From assembly GCF_027943725.1 (NCBI RefSeq), contig NZ_AP025696.1:1279501-1343500 (forward strand): 64,000 nt of DNA, read 5' to 3'. The notes beneath the pieces are model-generated. The model was not told the DNA's origin and ran no database searches. It saw only the letters and a program-made list of their open reading frames with translations. Origin of the DNA: Nitrosophilus kaiyonis (GTDB lineage: Bacteria > Campylobacterota > Campylobacteria > Campylobacterales > Nitratiruptoraceae). Each line of letters opens with the position of its first letter. Within the stretch, counting starts at the first letter, position 1. The translations under genes were made by a program, and so were the position numbers. This document shows, in pieces, positions 54,581 to 63,802 of the stretch.

Positions 54581-56041
54581 ATGAGAATAATTATTTTGAT
54601 AATTTTTTTAATAATAGATCTATTTTCAAATGCGATTGATATAAATACAACAAAAAATTTTTTTGAATTGGATAGAGAAGGTAATATAAATCCAAGTGTA
54701 TATAAAATTTTAAATAAAATAGAGCATGATAGATCTATACTTTGTGATAAATCAAGATACAACATCTATCTTATTAAAGAAAAACTTTTTGATTATAGCT
54801 TTGAAAAAAATAGTGAAAAACTAAATGATTTAAAAATTTTAATTAATAGAGCTTTCAATCAATATTTTTATGATTTGAATCATGGATGTATAAAAAAAGA
54901 GAATTTTTTAAAAATTTTGCCACAAAAAGAAAATCTAGATATTCAAGAAAATCTTATTTATAATAATCTTTTAAATGCGTTAAAAAAATATGTTTTGATA
55001 GAGAAAAAAGGAAGTTGGGATAAAATTGAGAAAAATTTTTATATATTAAAAAAGGGAGATTCCAATCAAGTTATCATAAAAATAAAAAAAAGATTAAAAT
55101 TAAGTGGCGATTATAAATGTGAAAATATTGATAATATTTTTGACCAATGTTTAGAAGATTCAGTTAAAATTTTTCAAAAAAGACATGGATTAAAAGTTGA
55201 TGGAAAAATTGGCCCAGAAACAATAAAGTATATGAATATATCTTTAAAAGATAAGATTTTAAAAATTGTTTTGAATATAGAGAGATTAAGATGGATTTTA
55301 GAAAATGATAATGATTTTATATTGATAAACATTCCAGATTTTTCATTAGATTTTTTTAAGAATAAGCATAAAACTTTACATATGAAAGTGATTGTTGGAA
55401 GAGAAGATAGGCAAACACCTATAATGAAAGATTATATAAAATATGCTGTTTTAAATCCCTATTGGAAAGCTCCAAAAACAATTGTTCAAAAAGATATTCT
55501 TCCAAAACTTCAAAAAAGAAAATTTGAATATTTGAAAAATAAGCATATTATTGCTTCATTAGATTGGGATGGAAACGATACTATTGAGTATGAAAATGTT
55601 GATTGGTCTTTATATAATGCTGATAATATACCTTTTGTTTTTATGCAAAAACCGGGTCCACAAAACTTTTTAGGTTTTATAAAATTTATATTTCCAAATA
55701 GTGAAGATATATATATTCATGATACGCCAGAACAAAATCTATTTAAATATAAAAAAAGAGCTTTCAGTTCTGGATGTATTAGAGTTAAAAAGCCTATTGA
55801 GCTTTTTTATAATCTATATAATTTAAATAGTGAAAAAATTACTTATAGAGATATTTTAGAAAAATTAGTTAATAAAGAGACTAAAATAATACCTTTTGAT
55901 AAAAAAATAAGAGTATATATTTTATATATGACTGCTTTTGTTGATGATGAAGGCTTGATAAATTTTAGAGATGATATTTACAATATAGATAAAAAAATGA
56001 AAGATTTTATAAAACAAAATGGAGATTTTTTGGTAAAATAG
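54581..56041 (+). CDS. L,D-transpeptidase (YkuD) with peptidoglycan-binding domain
   Basis: 486 residues with a signal peptide (about 1-15). A peptidoglycan-binding domain (about 160-220, RHGLKVDGKIGPETIKYM) precedes the YkuD catalytic domain with H380 in IHDTP and the nucleophile C399 in SSGCIRVKKP. The layout matches the YcbB/LdtD group, which makes 3-3 cross-links. ATG 54581 is preferred over GTG 54575. The adjacent gene encodes a MepK-like hydrolase, the same pairing as ycbB-ycbK in E. coli. Confidence 0.9.
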   Translation: MRIIILIIFLIIDLFSNAIDINTTKNFFELDREGNINPSVYKILNKIEHDRSILCDKSRYNIYLIKEKLFDYSFEKNSEKLNDLKILINRAFNQYFYDLNHGCIKKENFLKILPQKENLDIQENLIYNNLLNALKKYVLIEKKGSWDKIEKNFYILKKGDSNQVIIKIKKRLKLSGDYKCENIDNIFDQCLEDSVKIFQKRHGLKVDGKIGPETIKYMNISLKDKILKIVLNIERLRWILENDNDFILINIPDFSLDFFKNKHKTLHMKVIVGREDRQTPIMKDYIKYAVLNPYWKAPKTIVQKDILPKLQKRKFEYLKNKHIIASLDWDGNDTIEYENVDWSLYNADNIPFVFMQKPGPQNFLGFIKFIFPNSEDIYIHDTPEQNLFKYKKRAFSSGCIRVKKPIELFYNLYNLNSEKITYRDILEKLVNKETKIIPFDKKIRVYILYMTAFVDDEGLINFRDDIYNIDKKMKDFIKQNGDFLVK

Positions 56042-56066
56042 GATAATTTTATTTAAAGAGGTAAAA

Positions 56067-56609
56067 ATGCATAAAATTTTGCATTCAAGAAGAGATTTTT
56101 TGAAAAAAAGTGCTCTCTTTACTGCAGCAATTATCATTCCTCAAAAAGGTTTTTCAAAAAGTGTAAATGAAAAAAAGCTCTCATTTTATAATATACATAC
56201 AGGGGAATTTTTAGAAACTGCTTATTGGATAGAAGGAAAATATATAAAAGAAGAGGTAGAATCAATCAATAAAATATTAAGAGATTATAGAACAGGTGAA
56301 ATTAAACAGATAGATATAAAATTGATAGATCTTTTATTTGATATTAAAAATATTTTAAATAAAGAGAAGAGTTTTCATATAATATCAGGTTATAGATCTC
56401 CTAAAACAAATGCTTATCTAAGAAAAATTTCTACAGGAGTTGCAAAAAAAAGTTTTCATATGAAAGGAAAAGCTATAGATATCTATCTTCCTGGTATTGA
56501 TTTGTATATGCTTAGAAAAGCTGCTATGAGCTTAAAAAAAGGTGGAGTGGGTTATTATCCAAAATCTCACTTTGTTCATGTTGATACCGGCCCAGTTAGA
56601 TATTGGTAA
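56067..56609 (+). CDS. DUF882/YcbK-family murein endopeptidase (MepK-like), Tat substrate
   Basis: 180 residues. The N-terminus has a twin-arginine motif SRRDFLKKSA (R8, R9) and a hydrophobic h-region ending near PQKGFSKS. The peptidase_M15-like zinc site is formed by SGYRSPKTN, SFHMKGKAIDIYLP and FVHVDTGPVRYW. MepK cleaves 3-3 cross-links in the E. coli system. It lies 25 bases after the L,D-transpeptidase. Tat export suggests metal loading before export. Confidence 0.9.
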   Translation: MHKILHSRRDFLKKSALFTAAIIIPQKGFSKSVNEKKLSFYNIHTGEFLETAYWIEGKYIKEEVESINKILRDYRTGEIKQIDIKLIDLLFDIKNILNKEKSFHIISGYRSPKTNAYLRKISTGVAKKSFHMKGKAIDIYLPGIDLYMLRKAAMSLKKGGVGYYPKSHFVHVDTGPVRYW

Positions 56610-57421
56610 TGGAATTTATATTTGATTATAAGTTATTTAAAAATGGACCAATATTAGTTATTGGAGCTTCTGATAGTGGAAAAACAACATTTTGTAATAT
56701 TTTATTTAATCATTTAAAAAATAGAAAAAATCTCTCATTAATAGATTTAGATTTAGGGCAAAATCAAATAGGTATTCCTTCAACTCAGACTCTATTAATA
56801 GAAAATGAAAAAATTAACTTTTTTGTAGGTTCATTTTCACCACTTGGAAATTTTTTAGACTATATTGTTGGTGCAAAAAAGCTTTATGATTTATCTATAA
56901 AAAATGGGTATGAAACTTCTATTATTGACACATCAGGATTTGTTTTAGAAAAATATGGAGCTAAGAGTTTACTTCACTCTCTATTTGAAATATTAAATCC
57001 ATATATTGTTATTGCTTTAGAAAAAGAGAATGAACTTGAAAATATTTTATCTCCTTATGAAAAATCAAAAAGATTTATTATTAAAAGATTAAAAGTTTCC
57101 AAAGAGGCAAAAATAAAAAGCAAATCATTTAGGAAAAATATAAAAATTGAAAAAATAAAAAATCTATTTATAAATTCAGAATTTAATAATATAGATATAA
57201 AAAATTATGGAATAATTGGAAAATATCCAGTTGTGAAAAATCAACTTATATCTTTTCTTGATAATCGCGGATTTTCAAAAGCTTTTGGAATAATAAAAGA
57301 AATAAAAAATGATATATTAAATCTAAAAGTTACAAATGGATGGAAAGAGTCTAAAATGATAAAAACTAGTGAGATTATTTTAGATGAAAATTATCATTAT
57401 AAATTTTTAAAGAGTATTTAA
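56609..57421 (+). CDS. Clp1/Grc3-like P-loop polynucleotide 5'-kinase family protein
   Basis: 270 residues from ATG 56609, which overlaps the previous stop (TAATG). Walker A GASDSGKTTF (19-28) and the family motif DLDLGQNQIGIPSTQTL (about 47-63), with a DxDxGQ base-stacking region, point to the CLP1_P/polynucleotide kinase group. A later DTSGF follows (about 113-117). Such proteins phosphorylate RNA or DNA 5'-OH ends in archaea and eukaryotes and are found sporadically in bacteria. The C-terminal part (about 150-270) is unassigned. It converges on the ATP-grasp operon with a 15-base overlap. Confidence 0.75.
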   Translation: MEFIFDYKLFKNGPILVIGASDSGKTTFCNILFNHLKNRKNLSLIDLDLGQNQIGIPSTQTLLIENEKINFFVGSFSPLGNFLDYIVGAKKLYDLSIKNGYETSIIDTSGFVLEKYGAKSLLHSLFEILNPYIVIALEKENELENILSPYEKSKRFIIKRLKVSKEAKIKSKSFRKNIKIEKIKNLFINSEFNNIDIKNYGIIGKYPVVKNQLISFLDNRGFSKAFGIIKEIKNDILNLKVTNGWKESKMIKTSEIILDENYHYKFLKSI

Positions 57422-58450
57422 TTCAATATTATCAAAATTCTTTTTATAATAATTTTTATATCTAACCTTTTTTTCTAAAGCTTCAATAACAGCTTCTGCA
57501 AAATTGACACCTTCAAATTTTTGAGCATTATCAAGCCCGCCGGGACTAAATACATTAATCTCTAAAAGCTTATCTCCAACAATATCAAGTCCTACCAAAA
57601 ACATTCCATCTTGTACCAATTTTGGTCTTACAATATCTGCAATTTCAAGCATTTTATCAGTAACTTCAGCTTTATATGCATGTCCGCCTGCATGAATATT
57701 GCTTCTAATATCCCCTTGACTTCTTACCCTTTTAAAAGCAGCATATTTTCCATTAACTTTTAAAGGTTTTCCATTCATTAAAAATAGTCTAACATCTCCT
57801 TCTAACGCTTTTGGGAAAAATTCTTCAGCAATTACATACCCATCTCTTGAGATTGCATTTATCATCTGGTTTAAATTATTTTCATCATTTGGTCCTGCAT
57901 AAAATACATTTCTTCCAGCTGAACCTTGCAGTGGTTTTAAAATAATCTCTTTATTATTTTCTAAATAAAACTCTCTTATCTCTTTTGGATTTTTTGATAT
58001 TAAAGATTTAAGTCTAACAATTTTTGGAAATTGTTGAAAATACATTTTATTTATAGCTTTAGACAAACCATCAGGATCATTTAATACAATTACCCCATGT
58101 CTTACCGCTGATCTTCCAAAAACTAAAGAGGAGTGTTGAGCCCATGGCTTATCAAAATCAGCTGCAGGATCATTTCTAAGCATTAATATATCGCATTCAT
58201 CTATTAATATTCTCTCTTTTTGTGATTTTTCAGAGACAATATGCTCATAATACTTTTCTGGATTTTTAAAATTTTTTCCTTTTGCTTTTACAGCAAAAGC
58301 ATGTAAAGTTTCATTAGGATAATATGAAAAATTTGCAACATCACTAATCCATACTTCATGTCCTAACAAGGTAGCAGTAAAAGCCATTTTTATAGTTGAA
58401 CTTGGCAAAATTTCATTATATATATCATTTAAAATCATAACTAGTTTCAT
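57407..58450 (-). CDS. ATP-grasp ligase, glutathione synthetase (GshB)-like
   Basis: 347 residues. The N-terminal GshB-like domain (MILNDIYNEILPSSTIKMA) precedes the ATP-grasp fold with KPLQGSAGRNVF, EEFFPKALEGDVRLFLMN and the metal-binding ELNVFSPGG-like LLEINVFSPGGLDN. No GshA is adjacent, and Campylobacterota generally do not use a standard glutathione pathway, so another acceptor is likely. It overlaps the QEGLA gene by 4 bases. In other genomes this ligase accompanies QEGLA and amidohydrolase genes; joint function is not known. Confidence 0.85.
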   Translation of the reverse strand: MKLVMILNDIYNEILPSSTIKMAFTATLLGHEVWISDVANFSYYPNETLHAFAVKAKGKNFKNPEKYYEHIVSEKSQKERILIDECDILMLRNDPAADFDKPWAQHSSLVFGRSAVRHGVIVLNDPDGLSKAINKMYFQQFPKIVRLKSLISKNPKEIREFYLENNKEIILKPLQGSAGRNVFYAGPNDENNLNQMINAISRDGYVIAEEFFPKALEGDVRLFLMNGKPLKVNGKYAAFKRVRSQGDIRSNIHAGGHAYKAEVTDKMLEIADIVRPKLVQDGMFLVGLDIVGDKLLEINVFSPGGLDNAQKFEGVNFAEAVIEALEKKVRYKNYYKKNFDNIELNTL

Positions 58451-60345
58451 TTCATCACCTTTTTGATAATATTCAAAATATCCAAACCATTTTTAATCTC
58501 TTCAAGTCTTTTTAGAGAATTTTCATCTTTTAGGTATTTTGGCATCAATGGAGGATTTTTAAGAACTTTTCTTAAAATGAGCTCTTTTATCATTGGAATA
58601 TGATTGGCTGCTATTTTCCCAATATAAAGTGGTTCAATTTCACCACCATCTTTTATGTATTCTAAAATATCTATAAAACCTCTTAGATAGATTGCATCTT
58701 TTGTTAATCCACCGCCTCTATAAACTCTTGTTGTTATACTAAAAGCAGTTTTATCAGCAAAATTATATGATTTTAAAAGATTAAATGTTTTTACAAAATC
58801 ATAATCATCTATTAAAGATTGTGCAGCCAATACTCTTGCAGCTAAAATTTTTATCCTTTTAATACCAAGTTCTCCACATAAATATTCACTTAAAACAGCC
58901 AATCCTTCTTGCATCTCATCATATCCTTTTAATCCTGTGTGTAACTGTTTAAAAGGTTGATATAGACCATTGAAATATGTAAGAATATGTGTTCCAATTT
59001 CATGATTTAACAGCGCTTTAATTCTATTTTTTGGAAATTTTGCATATTTATATATTAAAAATTTATGATTACTTACCATTGCAGAAGAGACAATATCTTC
59101 TCTTAGCTCAACAACAGCATTAAATTTTGGAAATATTTTTTTATAATCTTCTATCTCTTTCTTTGCATATTCACTAAATTCATATGCATCAACATATTCA
59201 TCTATAGATTCATTATAATTTTTAGTTAAATTTAATATTTCTAAAGCAGTATCTAAAAGATTTTTTTCTATCTCACCATAAACTTGCATACTCCCATAAA
59301 AAAAGTTTTTTGTATCTCTATCTTTTAACATAGAAATTTTTTTATCAAGTTCATCAAGTTTTTCACTAAAAATTTCAGTTAATGTTGGATCTTCTATATA
59401 TTCTATTGGAAGAGAAAAAAGATCTCTTTTTATTATTGAAGGATCAAAAGGCTTTGGTCTATAATGAAATGTGGGTTTTTTTGAAAAGCCACTATTTTTA
59501 AATTCATTCCATGCTTCTTCTAAGTTTACAGGAGTTGCTTGAAGTAAAAAATCAAAGCTATCTTCAATATTTGCAAGATCAGTGTCTATTGTTTTTACAA
59601 CTTTTGTTACTACTCTTCTACCAAGAGATCTATAATCGATCGGCTCAAGATTTGTATGTTCTTTCATAAAAGTATAAAAAGCCATTTTGCAGGCATTTGC
59701 AACCCCTTTATGAAGTTTTGCAAGTTCAAGAGGATATAACTTTTTACCAGTATAATCTTGATATATTGGTTTAACTTCGACTCCTATCATATAAATATTA
59801 TTTTTATTGAAAACTCTATTTGAATAAAGAGGTTCCATCTCATATGGAGCAATATTATCAGTATATTCTATTTGTGTTTGAGCATTTTCTCTATTTATTA
59901 CTATTTCATTAAGCCTATTTTTCAAAGCTTCAATTGTTGATGTTAGTACGCCAAGTTTTGGTGCATATATTTTAAATTCTGGTTTTTTATCTTTTAAAAA
60001 AGGCTCTTTTTCTTGATGAGGTTTTGACCATATTTCTATAAGTAAAAAAGCCCCATAATCATCTTTTGCGATTTTTGCTATCTCTCTTATTAAATGATTT
60101 AAACCATTTTTTGTAACTTCCTCTTTTGCAATAATATATGCAGCTTCTCCAAATACAAGTCTTTTTGTACCCACATCATCTCTTTTTAGAGGAATTCTAT
60201 ATAAGCATAAAAATGGTAAAAATCTATCAATATGAATTCTTCCACCACCGGGAAGTCTTTCTCTTATAAACTCATTTTTAATAACTCTTTTTTTAATCTC
60301 TTCAATCATTGAATCAGTAATAATTAGCTCTTTTCTCTTTTTCAT
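58447..60345 (-). CDS. QEGLA-motif (DUF1704, flavohemoglobin-expression-modulating/MATCAP-like) metalloprotein
   Basis: 632 residues. The zinc-peptidase-type motif NHEIGTH is at about 447-453 and the family signature MQEGLAVLSEYL about 25 residues later. The same HExxxH-plus-Glu arrangement is the active site of the eukaryotic tubulin tyrosine carboxypeptidases MATCAP1/2 (KIAA0895 family), which belong to this superfamily. Catalytic residues are intact. Bacterial members were named for effects on flavohemoglobin expression, without a defined substrate. It is the middle gene of an overlapping trio. Confidence 0.88.
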   Translation of the reverse strand: MKKRKELIITDSMIEEIKKRVIKNEFIRERLPGGGRIHIDRFLPFLCLYRIPLKRDDVGTKRLVFGEAAYIIAKEEVTKNGLNHLIREIAKIAKDDYGAFLLIEIWSKPHQEKEPFLKDKKPEFKIYAPKLGVLTSTIEALKNRLNEIVINRENAQTQIEYTDNIAPYEMEPLYSNRVFNKNNIYMIGVEVKPIYQDYTGKKLYPLELAKLHKGVANACKMAFYTFMKEHTNLEPIDYRSLGRRVVTKVVKTIDTDLANIEDSFDFLLQATPVNLEEAWNEFKNSGFSKKPTFHYRPKPFDPSIIKRDLFSLPIEYIEDPTLTEIFSEKLDELDKKISMLKDRDTKNFFYGSMQVYGEIEKNLLDTALEILNLTKNYNESIDEYVDAYEFSEYAKKEIEDYKKIFPKFNAVVELREDIVSSAMVSNHKFLIYKYAKFPKNRIKALLNHEIGTHILTYFNGLYQPFKQLHTGLKGYDEMQEGLAVLSEYLCGELGIKRIKILAARVLAAQSLIDDYDFVKTFNLLKSYNFADKTAFSITTRVYRGGGLTKDAIYLRGFIDILEYIKDGGEIEPLYIGKIAANHIPMIKELILRKVLKNPPLMPKYLKDENSLKRLEEIKNGLDILNIIKKVMK

Positions 60346-61133
60346 CTTTTCTCCAATTTTTCTAATTCTTCCAATATTGGAATTTTTATCTCTTTTAAAA
60401 TTTCTGCGATCTTATTTATCTTCTCAAAATATGCTTTTCCTGTCCATTCATCCATAAATATTTTTTTAAATTCTATCGATAAAACACATACTCTATGATC
60501 AAATCTATTATGAATCCAATATGGAAAATAACCCCCTTTAAATTTAACATTTTCTCTAATATCAATATTTATATCATCTATTTTTCTTTTTTTAAATTCT
60601 TCAATTACTCTATCAATAAGCTTTTGCCACTTCTTTTTTCTTTTGATGGTTTTAGTGCCAAGATTAATATCTGGATTTTGAGATTTTGGCTCTTCAATAT
60701 ATGGAGACTTTCTTCTATAGTTGTATGAATGAATATCCAAAACAACAATATTTTTAAAAAAATCGAGCATTGAGTTAATTAAAAAATCGACTTCTTTATA
60801 AAACATATTATATATCATATACGATTTTTCAAGTAACTCTTTGGGAGGGAGTTGTTTATAAATTTCAAGGCCCCAAGCATCTTCAGGTTTTTTATATATA
60901 GCTTTTTCTATAGGTCTGTTTAAATCTATTTGAAATCTTGATCTATAAACTACTATCTTATTTTCAAAAAATTTTATAAACTCTTCAGTATATGGGTCCT
61001 CTTCTCTTAATCTCTGCTTGGATGAAATTTTCATATATTCTAAAATTGAAGGATCAATATAATGACCATTATGTATAGCAGTTGCAAGAATTGGAGATTT
61101 TTTAAAATCTATCTGCCAAAGCATTTTTTTCAT
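60342..61133 (-). CDS. N-formylglutamate amidohydrolase-like (HutG family) protein
   Basis: 263 residues. N-terminal SPILATAIHNGHYIDPSI has the zinc His, LREEDPYTEEF the acidic ligand segment, VVLDIHSYNYRR the catalytic DxHS region, and CVLSIEFKKIFMDEWTG the C-terminal signature. No histidine-degradation genes are present. It overlaps the QEGLA gene by 4 bases and leads the trio. The amide it hydrolyses is probably not N-formylglutamate in this context. Confidence 0.87.
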   Translation of the reverse strand: MKKMLWQIDFKKSPILATAIHNGHYIDPSILEYMKISSKQRLREEDPYTEEFIKFFENKIVVYRSRFQIDLNRPIEKAIYKKPEDAWGLEIYKQLPPKELLEKSYMIYNMFYKEVDFLINSMLDFFKNIVVLDIHSYNYRRKSPYIEEPKSQNPDINLGTKTIKRKKKWQKLIDRVIEEFKKRKIDDINIDIRENVKFKGGYFPYWIHNRFDHRVCVLSIEFKKIFMDEWTGKAYFEKINKIAEILKEIKIPILEELEKLEKR

Positions 61134-61212
61134 TTTTTTTCCTTTTTATGCTATACATTTTATATTTTAACTAAAATAGTTATAATTTAAGCAAAAAATA
61201 TGAAAAATTACG

Positions 61213-61218
61213 TATACT
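61213..61218 (+). promoter_or_regulatory. Candidate -10 box for the 61.2-kb gene cluster
   Basis: TATACT lies 25 bases before the ATG at 61243, in a 109-base divergent gap that also contains TATAAT at 61181-61186. AAGGAG is the ribosome site. Pattern evidence only. Confidence 0.4.
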
Positions 61219-61242
61219 ATAAAAAAAGAAAAGGAGAAAACT

Positions 61243-61656
61243 ATGGAGAAATTACCTAAAAATTTAGATGATTTAAAAAATTATGTTGCTGAAAATTTTG
61301 CAAAACTTTCAGACGAACTACAATTGAAACTAATCAAAACTTTACATAAACTTTTAAATGAAGAAAAATTGGTTAAAAAAGAGGTTGAATTAGAACAAAA
61401 GTTGATGGATGAAGATAAAGCTTTAAATACATGTGCAATAGATGATGAGACATCTGCTATTCAAGAAGAGGTTTTAGAAGAGATAAGAAAACATTCTCAT
61501 ATCGATGTGCATATGAATAAAAATCTAAGTGATGATCCAAGAGATGAAGATGCTAAATATGTAGATGTTACTATGGATAAAGCTATTAAAGATCCAAATG
61601 ATCCTTTAGGTGATTATCTTGATGAATTAGAAGATCAAGAAAAATCAAACACATAA
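61243..61656 (+). CDS. Uncharacterised acidic cytoplasmic protein
   Basis: 137 residues, no signal peptide or membrane segment. The N-terminal half is helical (LDDLKNYVAENFAKLSDELQ, a long amphipathic helix). The C-terminal half is Asp/Glu-rich, with a segment HSHIDVHMNKN (His-rich) and a tail PLGDYLDELEDQEKS. Not recognised. It stands at the head of a plus-strand run with a CopD-like protein, a DUF2249-like protein, a heme-copper-like protein and MIP18. Perfect AAGGAG site. Confidence 0.75.
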   Translation: MEKLPKNLDDLKNYVAENFAKLSDELQLKLIKTLHKLLNEEKLVKKEVELEQKLMDEDKALNTCAIDDETSAIQEEVLEEIRKHSHIDVHMNKNLSDDPRDEDAKYVDVTMDKAIKDPNDPLGDYLDELEDQEKSNT

Positions 61657-61670
61657 TAAAGGAAAAGTGG

Positions 61671-62117
61671 TTGGAAATAGCTCTCTATCTACATCTATTA
61701 GCTGCAACTGCTTGGATTGGTGGATCTCTGTTTCTTTTTGCTTTGGGGATATTTTTAAAAGATAAAGAGGCTCAAAAAAATGTGTACCTTCATATAGGGC
61801 CTCTTTATGGATATTTTGAATCTGTTTGGCTTACTGTTTTAATAATAACAGGATTATACATGTTTTTTGGGCATGGCCTTGATGAGGTTTTAAAATCAGC
61901 TATCGATTCGGAACTAGCTCATATTGTACTTATTAAACTTATACTTGTCACATTAATTACTATTTTTACAATAATTCATATGTATTTAGCTTTTAAAACA
62001 CATGGAAAAGAGAGAACAAAACTTCAACTGCTATTATCAAGAGGCAGTTCAATGTCTATATTTATTTTAAATCTTATTATTTTGTGGTATGCAGCAAATT
62101 TAAGATCACTTCTATAA
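61671..62117 (+). CDS. Four-helix membrane protein, CopD-like
   Basis: 148 residues from TTG 61671 with AAGGA upstream. Four transmembrane helices. The His-bearing first helix YLHLLAATAWIGGSLFLFAL and conserved His residues in helix 3 and 4 resemble CopD/DUF2269-type and cytochrome b561-like four-helix proteins. It could bind heme or copper. It follows the acidic protein by 14 bases. The exact family is uncertain. Confidence 0.7.
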   Translation: MEIALYLHLLAATAWIGGSLFLFALGIFLKDKEAQKNVYLHIGPLYGYFESVWLTVLIITGLYMFFGHGLDEVLKSAIDSELAHIVLIKLILVTLITIFTIIHMYLAFKTHGKERTKLQLLLSRGSSMSIFILNLIILWYAANLRSLL

Positions 62118-62195
62118 ATTTTGATATTAGTCAATGAAAAAAAATTTTTTTCTTCTTAAAATAAGAGAAAATTTATCTTAATTAAGGAGAAGATT

Positions 62196-62540
62196 ATGCA
62201 AATACCAGAAAATGCCCAAAAAGTGGAAGTTGAAGGTGCAACTGTTGATTTTTATAAATTCGAAAAAGATGGGATTACATATTATGCATTTGATACAAGC
62301 AGATGTGGACCACCAGAACCTATGGTAAATGCAATGGCTGGACTAAAACTTGTTAAAAGTCCAAATGTAAAGCTAATAATGATAAATCATAAAATGCCAA
62401 TGGGGCTTTTAAATAAGATTGAAGAAAATTTTAATATTGAAAAAGAAGATCTTCCTGATGGAAATGTTAAACTTGTTTTTAGTTATAAAGAAGGTGCTAG
62501 CGAAAAAGCAAATTTAAATGATTCTCATTGTCACGGTTAA
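62196..62540 (+). CDS. DUF2249/SirA-like protein
   Basis: 114 residues with no signal. The pattern AFDTSRCGPPEPMVNAMAGL then VKLIMINHKMPMGLLNKIEE resembles the DUF2249/TusA fold (PPxP loop, then His followed by P). The C-terminus ends NDSHCHG, a possible metal-binding extension, and C58 lies in the PPEP loop region. DUF2249 proteins co-occur with nitrite/NO reductase genes. Strong AAGGAG site. The next gene encodes a heme-copper-like membrane protein. Confidence 0.6.
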   Translation: MQIPENAQKVEVEGATVDFYKFEKDGITYYAFDTSRCGPPEPMVNAMAGLKLVKSPNVKLIMINHKMPMGLLNKIEENFNIEKEDLPDGNVKLVFSYKEGASEKANLNDSHCHG

Positions 62541-62557
62541 TTTTTTAGGGAGGGGTT

Positions 62558-63802
62558 ATGTTTAATATCTCAAAAGAGTTTGCTCCGCCTTTTTCTCTTA
62601 TTTCGCCATTTTTTATAGCTGGAGTAATTTTTTATCTATTATCTATGATAGCAATTCTTTTTTATACTCCAACTTTTCAATATCAAGAGTTAAATATTGC
62701 AGGCTGGGTACATCTTTTTATGATTGGCTATGTAATGATGATCATTTTTGGTGCTATGGCTCAATTGGTACCAGTAGTTTTAGAAACTGGTCATTTTAGT
62801 GTAGATTGGTATTATGTAATATTTCCACTGCTTCTTATAGGAACTATAGGGTTAATTATTGGTTTTTGGCTAAATCCTATAATTTTAAGTTTTGGCGGTA
62901 TATTGGTTTTAGCTGCGATGATTATTTTTGCTATAGATGTTTTTTTAACGATTAAAAAGACAGAACTAAAAAGTATAACTGTAAAATCTGTAAAAGTATC
63001 AAATATTTTCTTACTTCTTGGAATTTTAAGTGGTTTTTTATTGGCTCTTACATTAAGTGGATTTATAGGGGTTGATATAAATGATATTTTAAGAGCTCAT
63101 GTATATGCAGTTATAGGTGGATATGTTTTAATTACAATATATGGAATAAGTTTAGTTTTACTTCCAATGTTTGGATTAGCTCACGGTTTTGATGAAAAAC
63201 CTATAAATTATGCATTAAAATTTATGATTTATGCAGTTATTTTTGTACTTTTAGGAAGTTTTCTAGGTATTTCTATTTTAAATATTGTTGGATATTTATT
63301 ATCAATTGCATCAGTTAGCTCATATTTTTATCAAATATATCTTATCTATAAAACAAGAGTAAGAAAAGAGTTAGATATCTGGTATAAATCTATGCTATTT
63401 GGATATTTTTCTTTTTTTATATCTTTAATTATAGGATTTCTCTATCTTTTGAGCGGTGCAAGTTTAGAAAATCTTTTGCATACATTTATTTGGTTTTTAT
63501 TTATCTTTTTTGCATTTTTAATAAATGGACATCTATATAAAATAATCCCATTTCTTGTATGGTTTCATCGATATAGCCATTTAGTTGGAAAACAAAAAAT
63601 TCCAATGTTACATGAAATGTATCCAAAAAAACAGGCAGAGTTTGAATTTTGGTTTAGTGCAATAGGTGCATTGTTAGTTGGATTTGGGCTACTTTTTGAA
63701 AATAGTGAATTATTTAAAGCAGGAGGAAGCTTTTTATTTATAAGTGCTCTGTTTTTAGCAACAAGTACAAGATGGATGTTAAATTTTGGAAAGGAAAAAT
63801 AA
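62558..63802 (+). CDS. Heme-copper oxidase subunit I-like / NnrS-like membrane protein
   Basis: 414 residues with about twelve transmembrane helices. Membrane His residues (GWVHLFMIGYVMMIIFGAMA, LRAHVYAVIGGYVLITIYG, LLHTFIWFLF, and VWFHRYSHL) suggest several heme or metal sites, as in NnrS or subunit I-like proteins involved in nitric oxide response. It does not show the full catalytic His set of a standard oxidase. It overlaps the MIP18 start by one base (TAATG). GGGAGGGG ribosome site. Precise family not certain. Confidence 0.75.
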   Translation: MFNISKEFAPPFSLISPFFIAGVIFYLLSMIAILFYTPTFQYQELNIAGWVHLFMIGYVMMIIFGAMAQLVPVVLETGHFSVDWYYVIFPLLLIGTIGLIIGFWLNPIILSFGGILVLAAMIIFAIDVFLTIKKTELKSITVKSVKVSNIFLLLGILSGFLLALTLSGFIGVDINDILRAHVYAVIGGYVLITIYGISLVLLPMFGLAHGFDEKPINYALKFMIYAVIFVLLGSFLGISILNIVGYLLSIASVSSYFYQIYLIYKTRVRKELDIWYKSMLFGYFSFFISLIIGFLYLLSGASLENLLHTFIWFLFIFFAFLINGHLYKIIPFLVWFHRYSHLVGKQKIPMLHEMYPKKQAEFEFWFSAIGALLVGFGLLFENSELFKAGGSFLFISALFLATSTRWMLNFGKEK

